Of a DNA stretch of 64,000 bases, positions 25,194 through 35,600 are shown in pieces. The position numbers and the translations under genes are program-made. The notes beneath the pieces are model-generated. The model saw only the letters and a list, made by a program, of their open reading frames with translations. It was not told the origin of the DNA and searched no databases. Every line of letters starts with the position of its first letter. The first letter of the stretch is position 1. Origin of the DNA: JAOABV01 sp039801465 (GTDB taxonomy: Bacteria; Hydrothermota; Tepidihabitantia; Tepidihabitantales; CAIPLT01); NCBI GenBank assembly GCA_039801465.1, contig JBDRUT010000005.1, positions 1-64,000 of the forward strand. Reading direction: 5' to 3'.

Positions 25194-25352
25194 AGTCCGC
25201 AATCGAGCTGATAATCCGATTAATTGTTTAGAAGACAAAGGGTTAGTTCATCTTATCCGTAGTCCAGACGGTAAGCAGGGGGGCAAGCCTATCGGCAAGC
25301 CGGTCGGCAGCCCATCGGCTTGCCCAGGGGGCTGCTCTTTAGATTGCGGACT
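25194..25352 (+). repeat. Inverted-repeat-bounded segment enclosing a GC-rich 12-bp island
   Basis: AGTCCGCAATC (25194-25204) and its perfect inverted copy GATTGCGGACT (25342-25352) enclose 137 bases. Inside, 12-bp units GTAAGCAGGGGG, GCAAGCCTATCG and GCAAGCCGGTCG (25271-25306) plus an 11-base unit repeat the design of the 4861-4927 island. GGCAAGCC and GGCTTGCC occur in opposite orientations, allowing strong secondary structure. The sequence just upstream (GTTCATCTTATCC...) also resembles that before the first island. Confidence 0.7.
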
Positions 25353-25706
25353 AGATTACCGAGTCGGCCAAATCCTGTGTTCAGAATGTTTGCTAAGAGA
25401 TATACAAAAACTAAATCTTTTCTCTCCATATTGTAATAGTTAAAGTGCATCTGGTATACTTTGGAATTATTTTAATTATATGATTATACTTTTCGTTCTT
25501 AATTTTGTACAACCTCCAATATATTTTTATAGGGATACGACATTCATATATTTCTAATCTTTACATTACATTAATATCTTGTTTTAACCTATTCCAATTT
25601 TTATACAATTGTCTTACACAACATCCCCAAAATCAGATAAACCATTCATTAATAGGTCTCTAAATATAAGAAAATTAGCGAATCAATAAAAACCTTTAAA
25701 ATAAAT

Positions 25707-26429
25707 TTATGTAGCTCTTCTCGGACCGAAAATTGCCGTGCCAATTCTAATCATATTAGAACCTTCTTCAATACCGACTTCGAAATCTGAACTCATTCCC
25801 ATTGAGAGATAAGGTAATTTTATCTTAAACTCCTGCTCAACTTTTTGTTTGAGTTCATACAGTAATCTAAAACACGGCCGGGATTTCTCTTTGTCTTCTA
25901 CTGCCAAGCCCGGTCCTAAGGTCATTAAACCCAAGATGTTCAAATGCTTTAAGGATAAAATCTGATTAATGAGTATAAATAAATCTTCTGGTTTGATTCC
26001 AAATTTGGATGGTTCTTGTGAAGTATTAACTTCAATTAAGACCGGCATTACTTTAGAAATACTGCAAGCACGCTTTTCAATTTCTTGGGCTAAATGGAAC
26101 GAATCAAGACTTTGTATCATTGAGAATATCTCTAAGGCTTTTTTCACTTTGTTAGTTTGCAAATGTCCAATCAAATGCCATTCAACTTTGCGTTGGATTT
26201 TCGGATATTTCTCTAATGCTTCTTGAACTCGATTTTCTCCAATTATATTTATCGGAACCGCATTGGGATCTTCTTTACTAATATCAATTGCTATCTCAAT
26301 TAATTCTTCGGGAACATTTTTTGTTACCGCAACTAAGATAATATCACTAATTTGCCGTTTACTTTTAGTACAGGCTAATTCAATTTTTGACCTTATATTT
26401 CTAAGGTTTTCTAATATCACTGATTCCAT
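25707..26429 (-). CDS. YggS-family pyridoxal phosphate homeostasis protein
   Basis: A 240-residue PLP-binding TIM-barrel protein (PLPBP family) that buffers pyridoxal phosphate and has no known catalytic reaction. The PLP lysine is in LVAVTKNV; further family motifs are IGENRVQEALEKY, WHLIGHLQTNKVKKAL, VNTSQEPSKFG and SMGMSSDFEVGIEEGSNMIRIG. Length is normal. The gene has its own promoter and is flanked by repeats on both sides. PdxJ, an enzyme of PLP synthesis, is encoded at 48122-48841. Confidence 0.93.
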   Translation of the reverse strand: MESVILENLRNIRSKIELACTKSKRQISDIILVAVTKNVPEELIEIAIDISKEDPNAVPINIIGENRVQEALEKYPKIQRKVEWHLIGHLQTNKVKKALEIFSMIQSLDSFHLAQEIEKRACSISKVMPVLIEVNTSQEPSKFGIKPEDLFILINQILSLKHLNILGLMTLGPGLAVEDKEKSRPCFRLLYELKQKVEQEFKIKLPYLSMGMSSDFEVGIEEGSNMIRIGTAIFGPRRAT

Positions 26430-26461
26430 TTTAATATCGCAAAAATCCGATTCTTATTTTA

Positions 26462-26489
26462 AGTATACCAACAAATATTATACACTCAA
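26462..26489 (-). promoter_or_regulatory. Probable promoter of the YggS-family gene
   Basis: On the minus strand TTGAGT (26489-26484), a 16-base spacer and TATACT (26467-26462). Confidence 0.45.
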
Positions 26490-26520
26490 TAATGAATTGC
26501 AAAAATCCCGAATAAATATT

Positions 26521-26845
26521 ATATGAGAACTCTGCCAAAGTCATTTTTCGCTAATGACTGAAGGGGTCTTTCTATTTGACGAATAAATATCCGTATCGGA
26601 TGACCGAAGCGGTCTTCTATTAATAAATAAATATCCGTATCGGATGCATCATTAAATTTTCTTTTGTCTTCTGTGCCTTCAGCGGCTAAAACAGACTGCC
26701 ATTTTTTCATATTGTGCATAAATTCAAGATGCAAAAACCTTTGAACCCTTTAACTTTTGAACTTTTAAACCCTTCCACCTTTGAACTTTGTCACTTCTAA
26801 ATATTATTTCTGTCTTCAGTATTTTCCGTAACACTTTTCTTGACC
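26521..26845 (-). repeat. Dispersed repeat, longest copy
   Basis: About 320 bases, inverted relative to the copy at 20650-20935 and closely similar to it. Read on the minus strand it contains GGTTCAAAGG-type blocks, GACAAAAGAAAATTTAATGA, two tandem cores with ATCCGATACGGAT and GACCGCTTCGGTC palindromes, and ends GCAGAGTTCTC. A 71-codon frame through it is not conserved in the other copies. Confidence 0.75.
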
Positions 26846-26846
26846 T

Positions 26847-27446
26847 CTATATAATTTCTTTGTTAATTAAACTTGCGACCGAACAAGTCAATTTATTGGT
26901 AAGTTCGGCAAATGAACTATTTTCTTCCGGATAGATTGGTCTGCCAATAATAAAATCTTTTTTATGAAAAAAACTCTTGATTATTTTCCATAGGTTCCAA
27001 GATGGAAAAACTTCCTCTTTAGTCTTAATACCAATCGGCACAATTGGAACTTTGGTTTTCAAACTCAAGAATGCTGGACCTAAGTGAAATCTTTTTAGTC
27101 GATTGGGCATGCGGTCCCGATTAGGGAAAATACCAACTGGCATTCCCTGCCTTAAAAATTTTTGTGCCTGGATAAGTCCGTGTTTTGTGCCCGGAAACAT
27201 TCCTAACACTTTGGTAAAACCCGCAAACAACACAATTACTTTTCGATTTGTCAAAAACATTGGCTTTTTGCCATATTTTTTCAGATAGTCATATAATTGA
27301 AGAACGACTAAAATCGGGTCATATGGACTAACATGATTTGCCGCAATGATGCACGGCGGCGGCGGTAAATTTTCTAATCCTGAAACTGAACCCAATTGAT
27401 GTCCAAAAATCAATTTAGAAATATACTCTAAACCGTAATAAAGCAT
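26847..27446 (-). CDS. plsC: 1-acyl-sn-glycerol-3-phosphate acyltransferase (PlsC-like)
   Basis: A 199-residue membrane-associated acyltransferase that makes phosphatidic acid from lysophosphatidic acid. The catalytic HX4D motif is intact (NHVSPYDPILV, about 38-48). The second substrate-binding motif, usually FPEGTRS, is FPNRDRMPNR here, and VPIVPIGIK marks the fourth block. The missing Glu makes substrate preference uncertain, though the fold is clear. No ribosome binding site is seen. It lies 195 bases after rpsG in the same direction and is probably a separate unit or a read-through tail. Confidence 0.82.
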   Translation of the reverse strand: MLYYGLEYISKLIFGHQLGSVSGLENLPPPPCIIAANHVSPYDPILVVLQLYDYLKKYGKKPMFLTNRKVIVLFAGFTKVLGMFPGTKHGLIQAQKFLRQGMPVGIFPNRDRMPNRLKRFHLGPAFLSLKTKVPIVPIGIKTKEEVFPSWNLWKIIKSFFHKKDFIIGRPIYPEENSSFAELTNKLTCSVASLINKEII

Positions 27447-27641
27447 CTTAAGTGAAATTAATTAAAGATCATCCTTGGGGCAAAAAAAATTGTTCTTTTG
27501 TATCCCATTAGTGGATTTCATAGCGCAGAAAAGAAAATTACTACTGTAACGCAAAACATATACAACAAAACTTAAAAACAAACTCTTGCTTCTTTTGGGC
27601 TGATAAGAAATTGTGAAAAGCGGTAAGCGGTCAGGGGATTC

Positions 27642-28112
27642 TTACCATCGGTAATGTGCGAATGCCCGGTTGGCCTCAGCCATCTTATGCGTATCTTCTT
27701 TCTTCTTAATTGCTGCACCCTGATTTTTAGAGGCATCAATAATTTCATTGGCTAAGCGTTCTGCCATACGATATTCTGACCGTTCTCGTGCTGCTCGAAT
27801 AATCCATTTAATCGCTAATGTCTCCTGTCGATTAGGAGGCACTTCCATTGGAATTTGATAAGTCGCACCGCCAACTCGTCTCGGGCGAACTTCTAATACC
27901 GGTTTCACATTATTTAAGGCTTTCTGAAACAGAGCAAAACCATCTTCTTTCGTTTTCTGCTCAATTATTGCCATTGCCTCATAGAAGATTTTATAGCCAA
28001 CGGTCTTCTTGCCATCCCAAAATAAATTATTAACAAATCTAGTCACCAAAACCGAATTGTATTTCGGGTCAGGTTTTAAGGGTCTTGCTATCGATTTCTT
28101 CTTTCGTCCCAT
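27642..28112 (-). CDS. rpsG: Ribosomal protein uS7
   Basis: The 156-residue small-subunit protein that nucleates assembly of the 30S head. Conserved segments VLEVRPRRVGGATYQIPMEV and the C-terminal AEANRAFAHYRW are present. A GGAG site precedes the ATG. It follows rpsL with only 2 bases between stop and start. In many genomes fusA and tuf follow; here they do not. Confidence 0.97.
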   Translation of the reverse strand: MGRKKKSIARPLKPDPKYNSVLVTRFVNNLFWDGKKTVGYKIFYEAMAIIEQKTKEDGFALFQKALNNVKPVLEVRPRRVGGATYQIPMEVPPNRQETLAIKWIIRAARERSEYRMAERLANEIIDASKNQGAAIKKKEDTHKMAEANRAFAHYRW

Positions 28113-28114
28113 AT

Positions 28115-28507
28115 TTATGCTCCTGTTTGTCCTGAAGTTTTAGGTCTTTTCGCACCGTATAATGAGCGTCCCTGTCTTCTATTTTCTACACCGGCTGTAT
28201 CAAGCACACCACGAATTACATGATATCGAACACCTGGTAAGTCTTTCACCCGTCCACCACGAACTAAAACAATCGAATGTTCTTGAAGATTGTGACCTTC
28301 GCCTGGTATATAGACCGTGATTTCATGTCCATTGGTTAAACGAACTTTACAAACTTTTCGTAGAGCCGAATTAGGTTTTTTCGGTGTCGTCGTATAAACC
28401 CGAGTGCATACGCCTCGTTTTTGGGGATTACCTTCTAAAGCCGGAGACTTCGACAATTTTTTAACCGGTTTTCGCTTTTTACGAATCAATTGATTTATAG
28501 TTGGCAT
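28115..28507 (-). CDS. rpsL: Ribosomal protein uS12
   Basis: A 130-residue decoding-centre protein. The PKKPNSALRK and GGRVKDLPGVRYH segments keep the lysines whose change gives streptomycin resistance, so the sequence predicts the sensitive form. A strong site (AGGAGG) precedes the ATG. It lies 98 bases after rpoC and heads the short rpsL-rpsG pair. Confidence 0.97.
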   Translation of the reverse strand: MPTINQLIRKKRKPVKKLSKSPALEGNPQKRGVCTRVYTTTPKKPNSALRKVCKVRLTNGHEITVYIPGEGHNLQEHSIVLVRGGRVKDLPGVRYHVIRGVLDTAGVENRRQGRSLYGAKRPKTSGQTGA

Positions 28508-28605
28508 TTACTTTGTTTCCTCCTGCAAAATTATATTTGTTAAATAACACTTATTATTTCCATCCATAAATTCTAAATTCCTATTGATTTTCCATTCTAC
28601 GTTCA

Positions 28606-31600
28606 TTACACTGCCTCTTGTTTCTGTTCTTTCTCTTCAGCTTGGACAACTTCTCGGACAAATTTTCTAAAACCAGTTCCCGCTGGAATTAATCGTCCAA
28701 CAATGACATTCTCTTTCAAACCAACTAACCGGTCTTTACGACCTTGAATTGATGCTTCAGCAAGAATCCGCGTCGTTTCCTGGAATGAAGCTGCGGATAA
28801 GAAACTCTCAGTAAGCAATGCGGCACGGGTAATGCCCAATAGAATCGGATGATAATTTGCTGGTCTTAAATTTTCTTTAGAAAGACGAGCGTTTTCTTCA
28901 TAAACTTGGCGACGTTCTACAATCTCGCCTTCAATGAAATTAGAATCACCCGGGTCTTCAATTTTAACTTTACGCAGCATTTGACGCACAATTACTGAAA
29001 TATGCTTATCATTAATTTTGACTTTTTGTAGTCGGTAGACTGCTTGAATTTGGTTGGTCAAGAATTCTTGTGCCGCAAGCCAACCTTTAACGCGCAAAAT
29101 ATCGTGCGGGTCAATTTCACCTTCGCACAATTTATCACCGGCTTTTACTTCATCGCCCTGACTCACTAACAAATATTTTCCATACGGTATGTCATATTCT
29201 TTTACTGAACCGCCCTCAGAAATAACTCGCACTTTTCTGATTCCTTTTTCCGGTGGACTGATTTCAACTCTGCCGTCAATATCTGAAATAACTGCTGCAT
29301 CTTTAATCCGCTTGGCTTCAAACAAATCCGCTACTTTTGGTAGTCCGCCCGTAATATCTTTTGTTTTCGCAATTTCCTTTAATAATTTTGCCAGCTGGTC
29401 ACCAGGTAGTACTTCATCATTATCGTTTACGATGAGATAAGCATCTTTGGGTAGTTCATGTTCTTCTAACTTATGACCTTTCTCATCAACAATCAGCAAT
29501 TTCGGATGTAATTTGCGTTCGCTATCTTCAATAATTTTGCGCTCACGGCGTTCCGAACGTTCATCAATGTCTTCACTTAAAGTTACTCCGGGTTTAATAT
29601 CAACATATTTAACTTTACCCTTCTTTGTTGCGGAAATGATAATTGAATGTGGTTCCCATTCAAATAAAGTCTCGCCGGCAGAAACAAAAGATTTATCCGC
29701 AACTCTAATCACTGCATCTTTTGGAACATCAAAAGATAAAACCCTGCCATCACTTTGAAGCATCAGTTTACCTGGAGTTAATGTTACGGTTTCACCGTCA
29801 CTGCGTTTAGTCAATTTCAAACCTTCAAGTTTGATTTTGCCATCAAATTTAGCAGATGCTTTAGTCTGCTCACCAATACGAGTCGCAATACCACCAATAT
29901 GGAATGTTTTTAAGGTCAATTGAGTTCCGGGTTCACCTATAGACTGAGCAGCAATCACACCGACTGCTTCACCAATTTCTACCAATCGACCTGTGGCTAA
30001 ATTTCTACCATAACACTTAACACAAAGGCCATCTGGCGCTTCACAAGTTAAAACTGACCGAACCGACACTGATTCAATACCAGCATTTTCAATCTCTTCA
30101 GCCAACTCATCCGTAATCTCTTCACCGGACCGAACAATGACTTCATTGGTCAACGGATTGATAATATCATTTAACGCGATTCGTCCCTGAATGCGTTCTG
30201 CTAGCGATTCGATAACTTCTCCACCTTCACGTAACGCTGAAACCACTTGACCTAAAATTGTGCCGCAATCTTCCATTGTAATAATGACACTCTGCGCTAC
30301 ATCCACTAATCTTCGGGTTAAATATCCTGCCTCAGCAGTTTTCAGCGCGGTATCTGTAAGTCCCTTTCTTGCACCATGGGTTGAGATAAAATATTCCCAA
30401 ACTGAAAGACCATCCCGAAATGAACTTTTAATTGGAGTCTCAATTACTTCCTCGCCCAGTCCGCCTCTTTGGGGTTTTGCCATCAGACCTCGCATACCGC
30501 CAATCTGAGATGCTTGAGTTCGAGAACCACGCGCACCAGAATCGATTAACATATAAATCGGATTAAATCCGTCTTGATCTAAAGACAACTTTCGCATCAA
30601 TGCATCTTCAACTTCTGCGGTCGCCAATGTCCAAATATTAACCACCAAATTATACTTTTCGCTTTCGGTAATATACCCGCGTTTGTAATTATTATAAACT
30701 TTCCGCAGTTCCTCTTCGCTCTTTTTGAGAATCTGGCTTTTTACTTCAGGCGTAACAATATCACTAATACCAATAGAAAGACCAGAAATTGTCGAAACTT
30801 CAAAACCAAGATTTTTAATCGTGTCCAGCAGTTCTGCTGTTCGCAAGGTGCCGTATTTACGATAACAGCGGTCAATTAATTTAACCAGTTTTTCTTTATT
30901 AAAGACTTCATTCACAAAGCGTAAGTCTTCAGGGAGTGCTTCATTAAAAATCACTCGTCCAACTGTCGTATTAATTTTCTCTTGTTTATATCGGAATTGA
31001 ATCGGGGTATGAAGACTAATCTCACCAAGTCGCCAAGCCGTATGCACTTCCTTAAAATCATCAAAAACCTTTTTCGGATTTACTGATGCGTCAAAATTAG
31101 GATAAGTTTTAGTTAGATAATAGATACCGGCAACAATATCCTGAGATGGCGCCATCAACGGAAATCCATGCGCTGGCGACAAAATATTATTCATTGATAA
31201 CATTAAAATTGCCGATTCTAATATTGCTTCCGGTGTCAAAGGAACATGAACTGACATCGTATCACCGTCAAAATCGGCATTAAATGGCGGGCAAACTAAC
31301 GGATGAATACCAATCGCCCGATGTTCAGAAAGCACCGGAAAGAACGCTTGAATCGAAATCCGATGTAATGTCGGAGCCCGGTTTAATAAAACCGGATGCT
31401 CTTTGGTCACTTCTTCCAAAACTTCCCATACCTCTGGTGCTTCTCGCTTATATAATAATTTCGCGGTCTTTTCACCTTGTGCAATATTCTTTTCTTCTAA
31501 TTTCCGAAGAATTATCGGCTTAAATAGTTCCAGCGCCATTTCTTTAGGAATACTACATTGAGTTAATTGTAGATTCGGGTCAACTACAATTACCGACCGG

Positions 31601-32640
31601 CCGGAATAATCGACGCGTTTTCCAAGTAGATTATGCCTAAATCTACCTTGCTTACCTCTTAAAACTTCACATAACGATTTCAGCGGTCGGTTCCCTTTAC
31701 CTCGAATTGGTCTTGGTCTTCGTTCATTGTTAAATAGAGCATCAACCGCATCCTGAAGCATTCGCTTTTCATTTTTCAATATTATATCAGGCGTTTTAAT
31801 TGCTAACAGATGTTTAAGTCGGTTATTGCGAACAATTACCCGTTTATACAAATCATTCAAATCTGAGGTGGCATAGCGTCCACCTTCTAGCGGCACTAAT
31901 GGTCTTAAATCAGGTGGAATTACTGGTAACACTCTTAATATCATCCATTCCGGCTTAGCACCAGAATTACGAAACGACTCAACAACTTTCAATCTTCTCA
32001 GCAATGCAAAACGGCGTGAGGTTTCATGTTTGATTTGAGTCCGTAACTCGGCGGATAAGTCATCTAAATCAATTCGACTCAAAAGATACTCTAAACTTTC
32101 TGCACCGGTCGCAGCAACAAAACCTTCATATTCATTTTTGATTCTCAGATAGTCTTCATCCGATATCAAATCCGGAGCTTTTTTACCAGGTTCAACTTTT
32201 CTATAAGATGAATTACCCGGCTCTAAAACAACATAGACTTCATAATTCAAAATACTCTCTACTTCATTGGTCGTCAAATCCAGCATTAGAGCAATTTTCG
32301 AAGGCGGTACCTGATAAAATAAAGGATGTGCAATTGGAACCACCAATTCGATATGTCCCATTCGTTCTCTTCGTACTGAAGATGTGGTAACTTCTACGCC
32401 ACATCGATCACAGACAATTCCTTTATAGCGAATTTTCTTATACTTACCGCAATTACATTCGTAGTCGTTAACCGGACCAAAAATCCGTTCGCAGAAGAGT
32501 CCATCACGCTCGGGTTTTTGTGTACGATAATTAATTGTTTCGGCTTTGGTCACTTCCCCATACGACCAACTCCGTATTGTCTCTGGTGAACAGATTCTTA
32601 ATCTTAATGCATCAAAATCTAAAAAATCTTTATCGGTCAT
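28606..32640 (-). CDS. rpoC: RNA polymerase subunit beta-prime
   Basis: The 1344-residue catalytic subunit. The active-site NADFDGD motif is intact. The N-terminal zinc ribbon (CNCGKYKKIRYKGIVCDRCG) and the second zinc site (ending CVKC) are both complete. The C-terminal region ends in a Glu/Lys/Gln tail. No split or intein is seen. It follows rpoB by 50 bases in the classic rplKAJL-rpoBC arrangement. No Shine-Dalgarno sequence precedes the ATG. Confidence 0.98.
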   Translation of the reverse strand: MTDKDFLDFDALRLRICSPETIRSWSYGEVTKAETINYRTQKPERDGLFCERIFGPVNDYECNCGKYKKIRYKGIVCDRCGVEVTTSSVRRERMGHIELVVPIAHPLFYQVPPSKIALMLDLTTNEVESILNYEVYVVLEPGNSSYRKVEPGKKAPDLISDEDYLRIKNEYEGFVAATGAESLEYLLSRIDLDDLSAELRTQIKHETSRRFALLRRLKVVESFRNSGAKPEWMILRVLPVIPPDLRPLVPLEGGRYATSDLNDLYKRVIVRNNRLKHLLAIKTPDIILKNEKRMLQDAVDALFNNERRPRPIRGKGNRPLKSLCEVLRGKQGRFRHNLLGKRVDYSGRSVIVVDPNLQLTQCSIPKEMALELFKPIILRKLEEKNIAQGEKTAKLLYKREAPEVWEVLEEVTKEHPVLLNRAPTLHRISIQAFFPVLSEHRAIGIHPLVCPPFNADFDGDTMSVHVPLTPEAILESAILMLSMNNILSPAHGFPLMAPSQDIVAGIYYLTKTYPNFDASVNPKKVFDDFKEVHTAWRLGEISLHTPIQFRYKQEKINTTVGRVIFNEALPEDLRFVNEVFNKEKLVKLIDRCYRKYGTLRTAELLDTIKNLGFEVSTISGLSIGISDIVTPEVKSQILKKSEEELRKVYNNYKRGYITESEKYNLVVNIWTLATAEVEDALMRKLSLDQDGFNPIYMLIDSGARGSRTQASQIGGMRGLMAKPQRGGLGEEVIETPIKSSFRDGLSVWEYFISTHGARKGLTDTALKTAEAGYLTRRLVDVAQSVIITMEDCGTILGQVVSALREGGEVIESLAERIQGRIALNDIINPLTNEVIVRSGEEITDELAEEIENAGIESVSVRSVLTCEAPDGLCVKCYGRNLATGRLVEIGEAVGVIAAQSIGEPGTQLTLKTFHIGGIATRIGEQTKASAKFDGKIKLEGLKLTKRSDGETVTLTPGKLMLQSDGRVLSFDVPKDAVIRVADKSFVSAGETLFEWEPHSIIISATKKGKVKYVDIKPGVTLSEDIDERSERRERKIIEDSERKLHPKLLIVDEKGHKLEEHELPKDAYLIVNDNDEVLPGDQLAKLLKEIAKTKDITGGLPKVADLFEAKRIKDAAVISDIDGRVEISPPEKGIRKVRVISEGGSVKEYDIPYGKYLLVSQGDEVKAGDKLCEGEIDPHDILRVKGWLAAQEFLTNQIQAVYRLQKVKINDKHISVIVRQMLRKVKIEDPGDSNFIEGEIVERRQVYEENARLSKENLRPANYHPILLGITRAALLTESFLSAASFQETTRILAEASIQGRKDRLVGLKENVIVGRLIPAGTGFRKFVREVVQAEEKEQKQEAV

Positions 32641-32690
32641 TGTTATTATTGCACATTATTTATTATATTTAAAATAAATTTTTCCATAAA

Positions 32691-35600
32691 TTATTTCTTT
32701 TTCTTAGTTTCAGTAGCTTTTGAAGTCTCATCTTTTTCTTTTTCCGGGATTAATTCTAATCCTAGACCTGCCAATTCTTTAACCAGAACCGAGAATGATG
32801 CTGGGATCTTAGGTGAAGGAGGATTTTCGCCCCGAATCAAAGCATTATAGAGAGCACTGCGTCCTTCAACATCATCTGATTTGATTGTTAACATCTCTTG
32901 CAAAGCATGCGCTGCACCGTAGGCTTCTAATGCCCATACTTCCATTTCACCAAATCGCTGACCACCAAATTGAGCCTTACCACCTAATGGCTGTTGCGTT
33001 ATTAATGAGTAGTTGCCGGTCGAGCGCGCGTGGATTTTATCATCTACCATATGTACTAATTTCATCATATAGATATAACCAACAACAACTTTTTTATCAA
33101 ATGGCAAACCAGTTCTACCATCATATAAAGTAACTTTTCCATCTTCCGGTAGACCAGCAAGTTTCAGTTCGTTTTTAATATCTTCAATTGATGGTCCTTC
33201 AAAAACCGGACAGACCGCTTGATAACCCAGTATCTTTGCTGCCCAACCAAGATGACATTCCAAGATTTGGCCAATATTCATTCGGGAAGGAACACCAAGA
33301 GGATTAAGCACAATTTCTACTGGAGTTCCATCTTCTAAGTATGGCATGTCTTCTCGAGGTAAAATCTTACTCACCACACCTTTGTTACCATGACGGCCAG
33401 CCATTTTATCACCTACTGAAAGTCTTCGTTTTTGAGCAATAAATATTGTTACTGATTTTAGAACTCCGCGTGGCAATTCATCACCATGAGATACCCGTTC
33501 AATCTCTTCTTTTTCATTCTTGTCAAATAAATTCTTCATCTTATTAAATTCAGAGAGAATTTGCTCAATCTCGGCAAGTTTTTTCTCATCGGATATTACC
33601 TTTTGTAAATTCTTAATCTTTATTGGCCGGAATTTACTGAAAAATTCTTCAGTAAACTTCTCACCGCTTTTAAGAATAATATTGTCTTTATTATCCCGAA
33701 CATTAGTCTCAGCTTTTTCATTAATTAAAATTGACTTAATCTTTTCATCAAATTGTTCTGAGAGAAATGCTTTTCTCATCTCATATTTTTGCTTAATTTC
33801 TACAATTTTTTCTGCTTCGAGCCGGCGAGTTAAAGGTTCATTATCATGACGGGATAATATTTTTCTGTCAATAACAACTCCTGAAACACCGGGCTCAACT
33901 CGTAATGAAGTATCCCTAACATTTGCAGCTTTTTCACCAAAAATTGCTCGCAACAATTTTTCTTCTGGAGTAAATTCGGTCTCACCTTTAGGCGTGATCC
34001 GACCAACAAGAATGTCACCTGGAGTTACCTCAGCACCGACACGGATAATTCCAAACTCATCAAGATTCTGAAGTTCTTTTTCCGTAACCCCTGGTATATC
34101 CCGAGTAATTTCTTCTGGTCCAAGTTTTGTCTCTCGCGCTTGAATTTCAAACTCTAGAATCTGAATTGAGGTAAATTTATCTTCTTTTATCAAGTCTTCT
34201 GATATAACAATTGCATCTTCATAATTATAACCACGCCAAGGAATATATGCGACAAGCACATTTCTACCCAATCCCAATTGCCCTTCATCAGTAGATGGTC
34301 CATCAGCTAATAAATCACCTTTTTTAACCTTCTGACCCAATTTCACCACTGGTCTTTGATTAAAGCAAGTGTACTGATTAGTTTTCATAAACTTTTTCAA
34401 CCGATATTCTTTGAGACCACCTTCTGTTCTCAATACAATACTTGCTGCATCAACTTTCATTACCTTGCCATCTTCTTGAGCACAAACTACTGCACCAGAC
34501 TCTACAGCAAATTTTGCCTCAACACCAGTAGCGACAACTGGTTTTTCCGGCACTAATAATGGCACGGCTTGCCTCTGCATATTTGCTCCCATCAAAGCAC
34601 GATCCGCATCATCATGTTCAAGAAAAGGAATTAAGACTGTTGAAGGTGCAAATAATTGTTTGGGCGAGATATCCATATACTGAACACTTTCTGGATTCAT
34701 GGTAATAATATCGCCCTGATGCCGACAAATTACTTCTTTACCAACAATTCTTCTTTCTTCATCAACTGGTGCATTGGCTTGCGCAATTACTGCTGATTCT
34801 TCTTCTTGAGGATTAAGATAGACCACCTGTTTGGTTACTATACCATCTTTAACTTTCCAATATGGCGTCGTTAAAAATCCATATTCATCAATTTGCGCAT
34901 AAGTAGCAATTGTCGTAATTAAACCGATATTCGGTCCCTCCGGAGTTTCAATCGGACAGATTCTACCATAATGAGAATAATGGACATCTCGAACTTCAAA
35001 TCCGGCGGTCTCCTTAGTTAAACCACCAGGCCCTAATGCGGAAATTCTTCTTTTATGCGTCAGTTCAGCTAAAGGATTGGTCTGCTCCATAAATTGCGAT
35101 AGCGGGTTCTGTGAGAAAAACTTACTTATCGCATTAGCAACAACTTTACTATTAATCAATTCATTAGGCGTAATTTTTCTTGAATCCAAATAGGAACTGC
35201 GTTCCTTAATATTTTGTACTAATTGCAGAAGGGCATTGCGAAATTGATTCTCTAAAAGCTCGCCAACTCTTCGAACCCGACGATTTGCTAAATGGTCAAT
35301 GTCATCAGACAGTTTTCGCATAACTTTGAAGTCAAGTAAACTATCAATTACAAGAAAGATATCTTCTGGCGTAAAAGCTTCTGAATCAGTAATCCGCTTG
35401 TTACTTTTAGTTTGTTCTTGTCCATAGGAAGCAATTCGTTCGTTAAGTTTATATCGACCAACTTTGCCTAAATCAAATCGTTTTTGGTCGAAAAGCATAC
35501 CTAAAATTGTCGTTCTAGCAACTTCAAGAGAATGGGGAACTATCCCGCGTAGTCGTGTGTATATCTTTTTTACCGCATCATCCGAAGCCATTATCTTATC

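Larger units (their letters stand above)
24872..25706 (-). other. 835-base spacer with promoter, decamer array and GC-rich island
   Basis: Contains the efp promoter, an AT-rich array of about 10-bp units (about 25015-25125), and an inverted-repeat-bounded segment with a GC-rich 12-bp island (25194-25352). Nothing is recognised between 25400 and 25706. Confidence 0.55.

Noticed and set aside
26519..26734. 71-codon minus-strand frame through a repeat copy
   Set aside because: The homologous copy at 20650-20935 has stops in the same frame, so the frame is not conserved.
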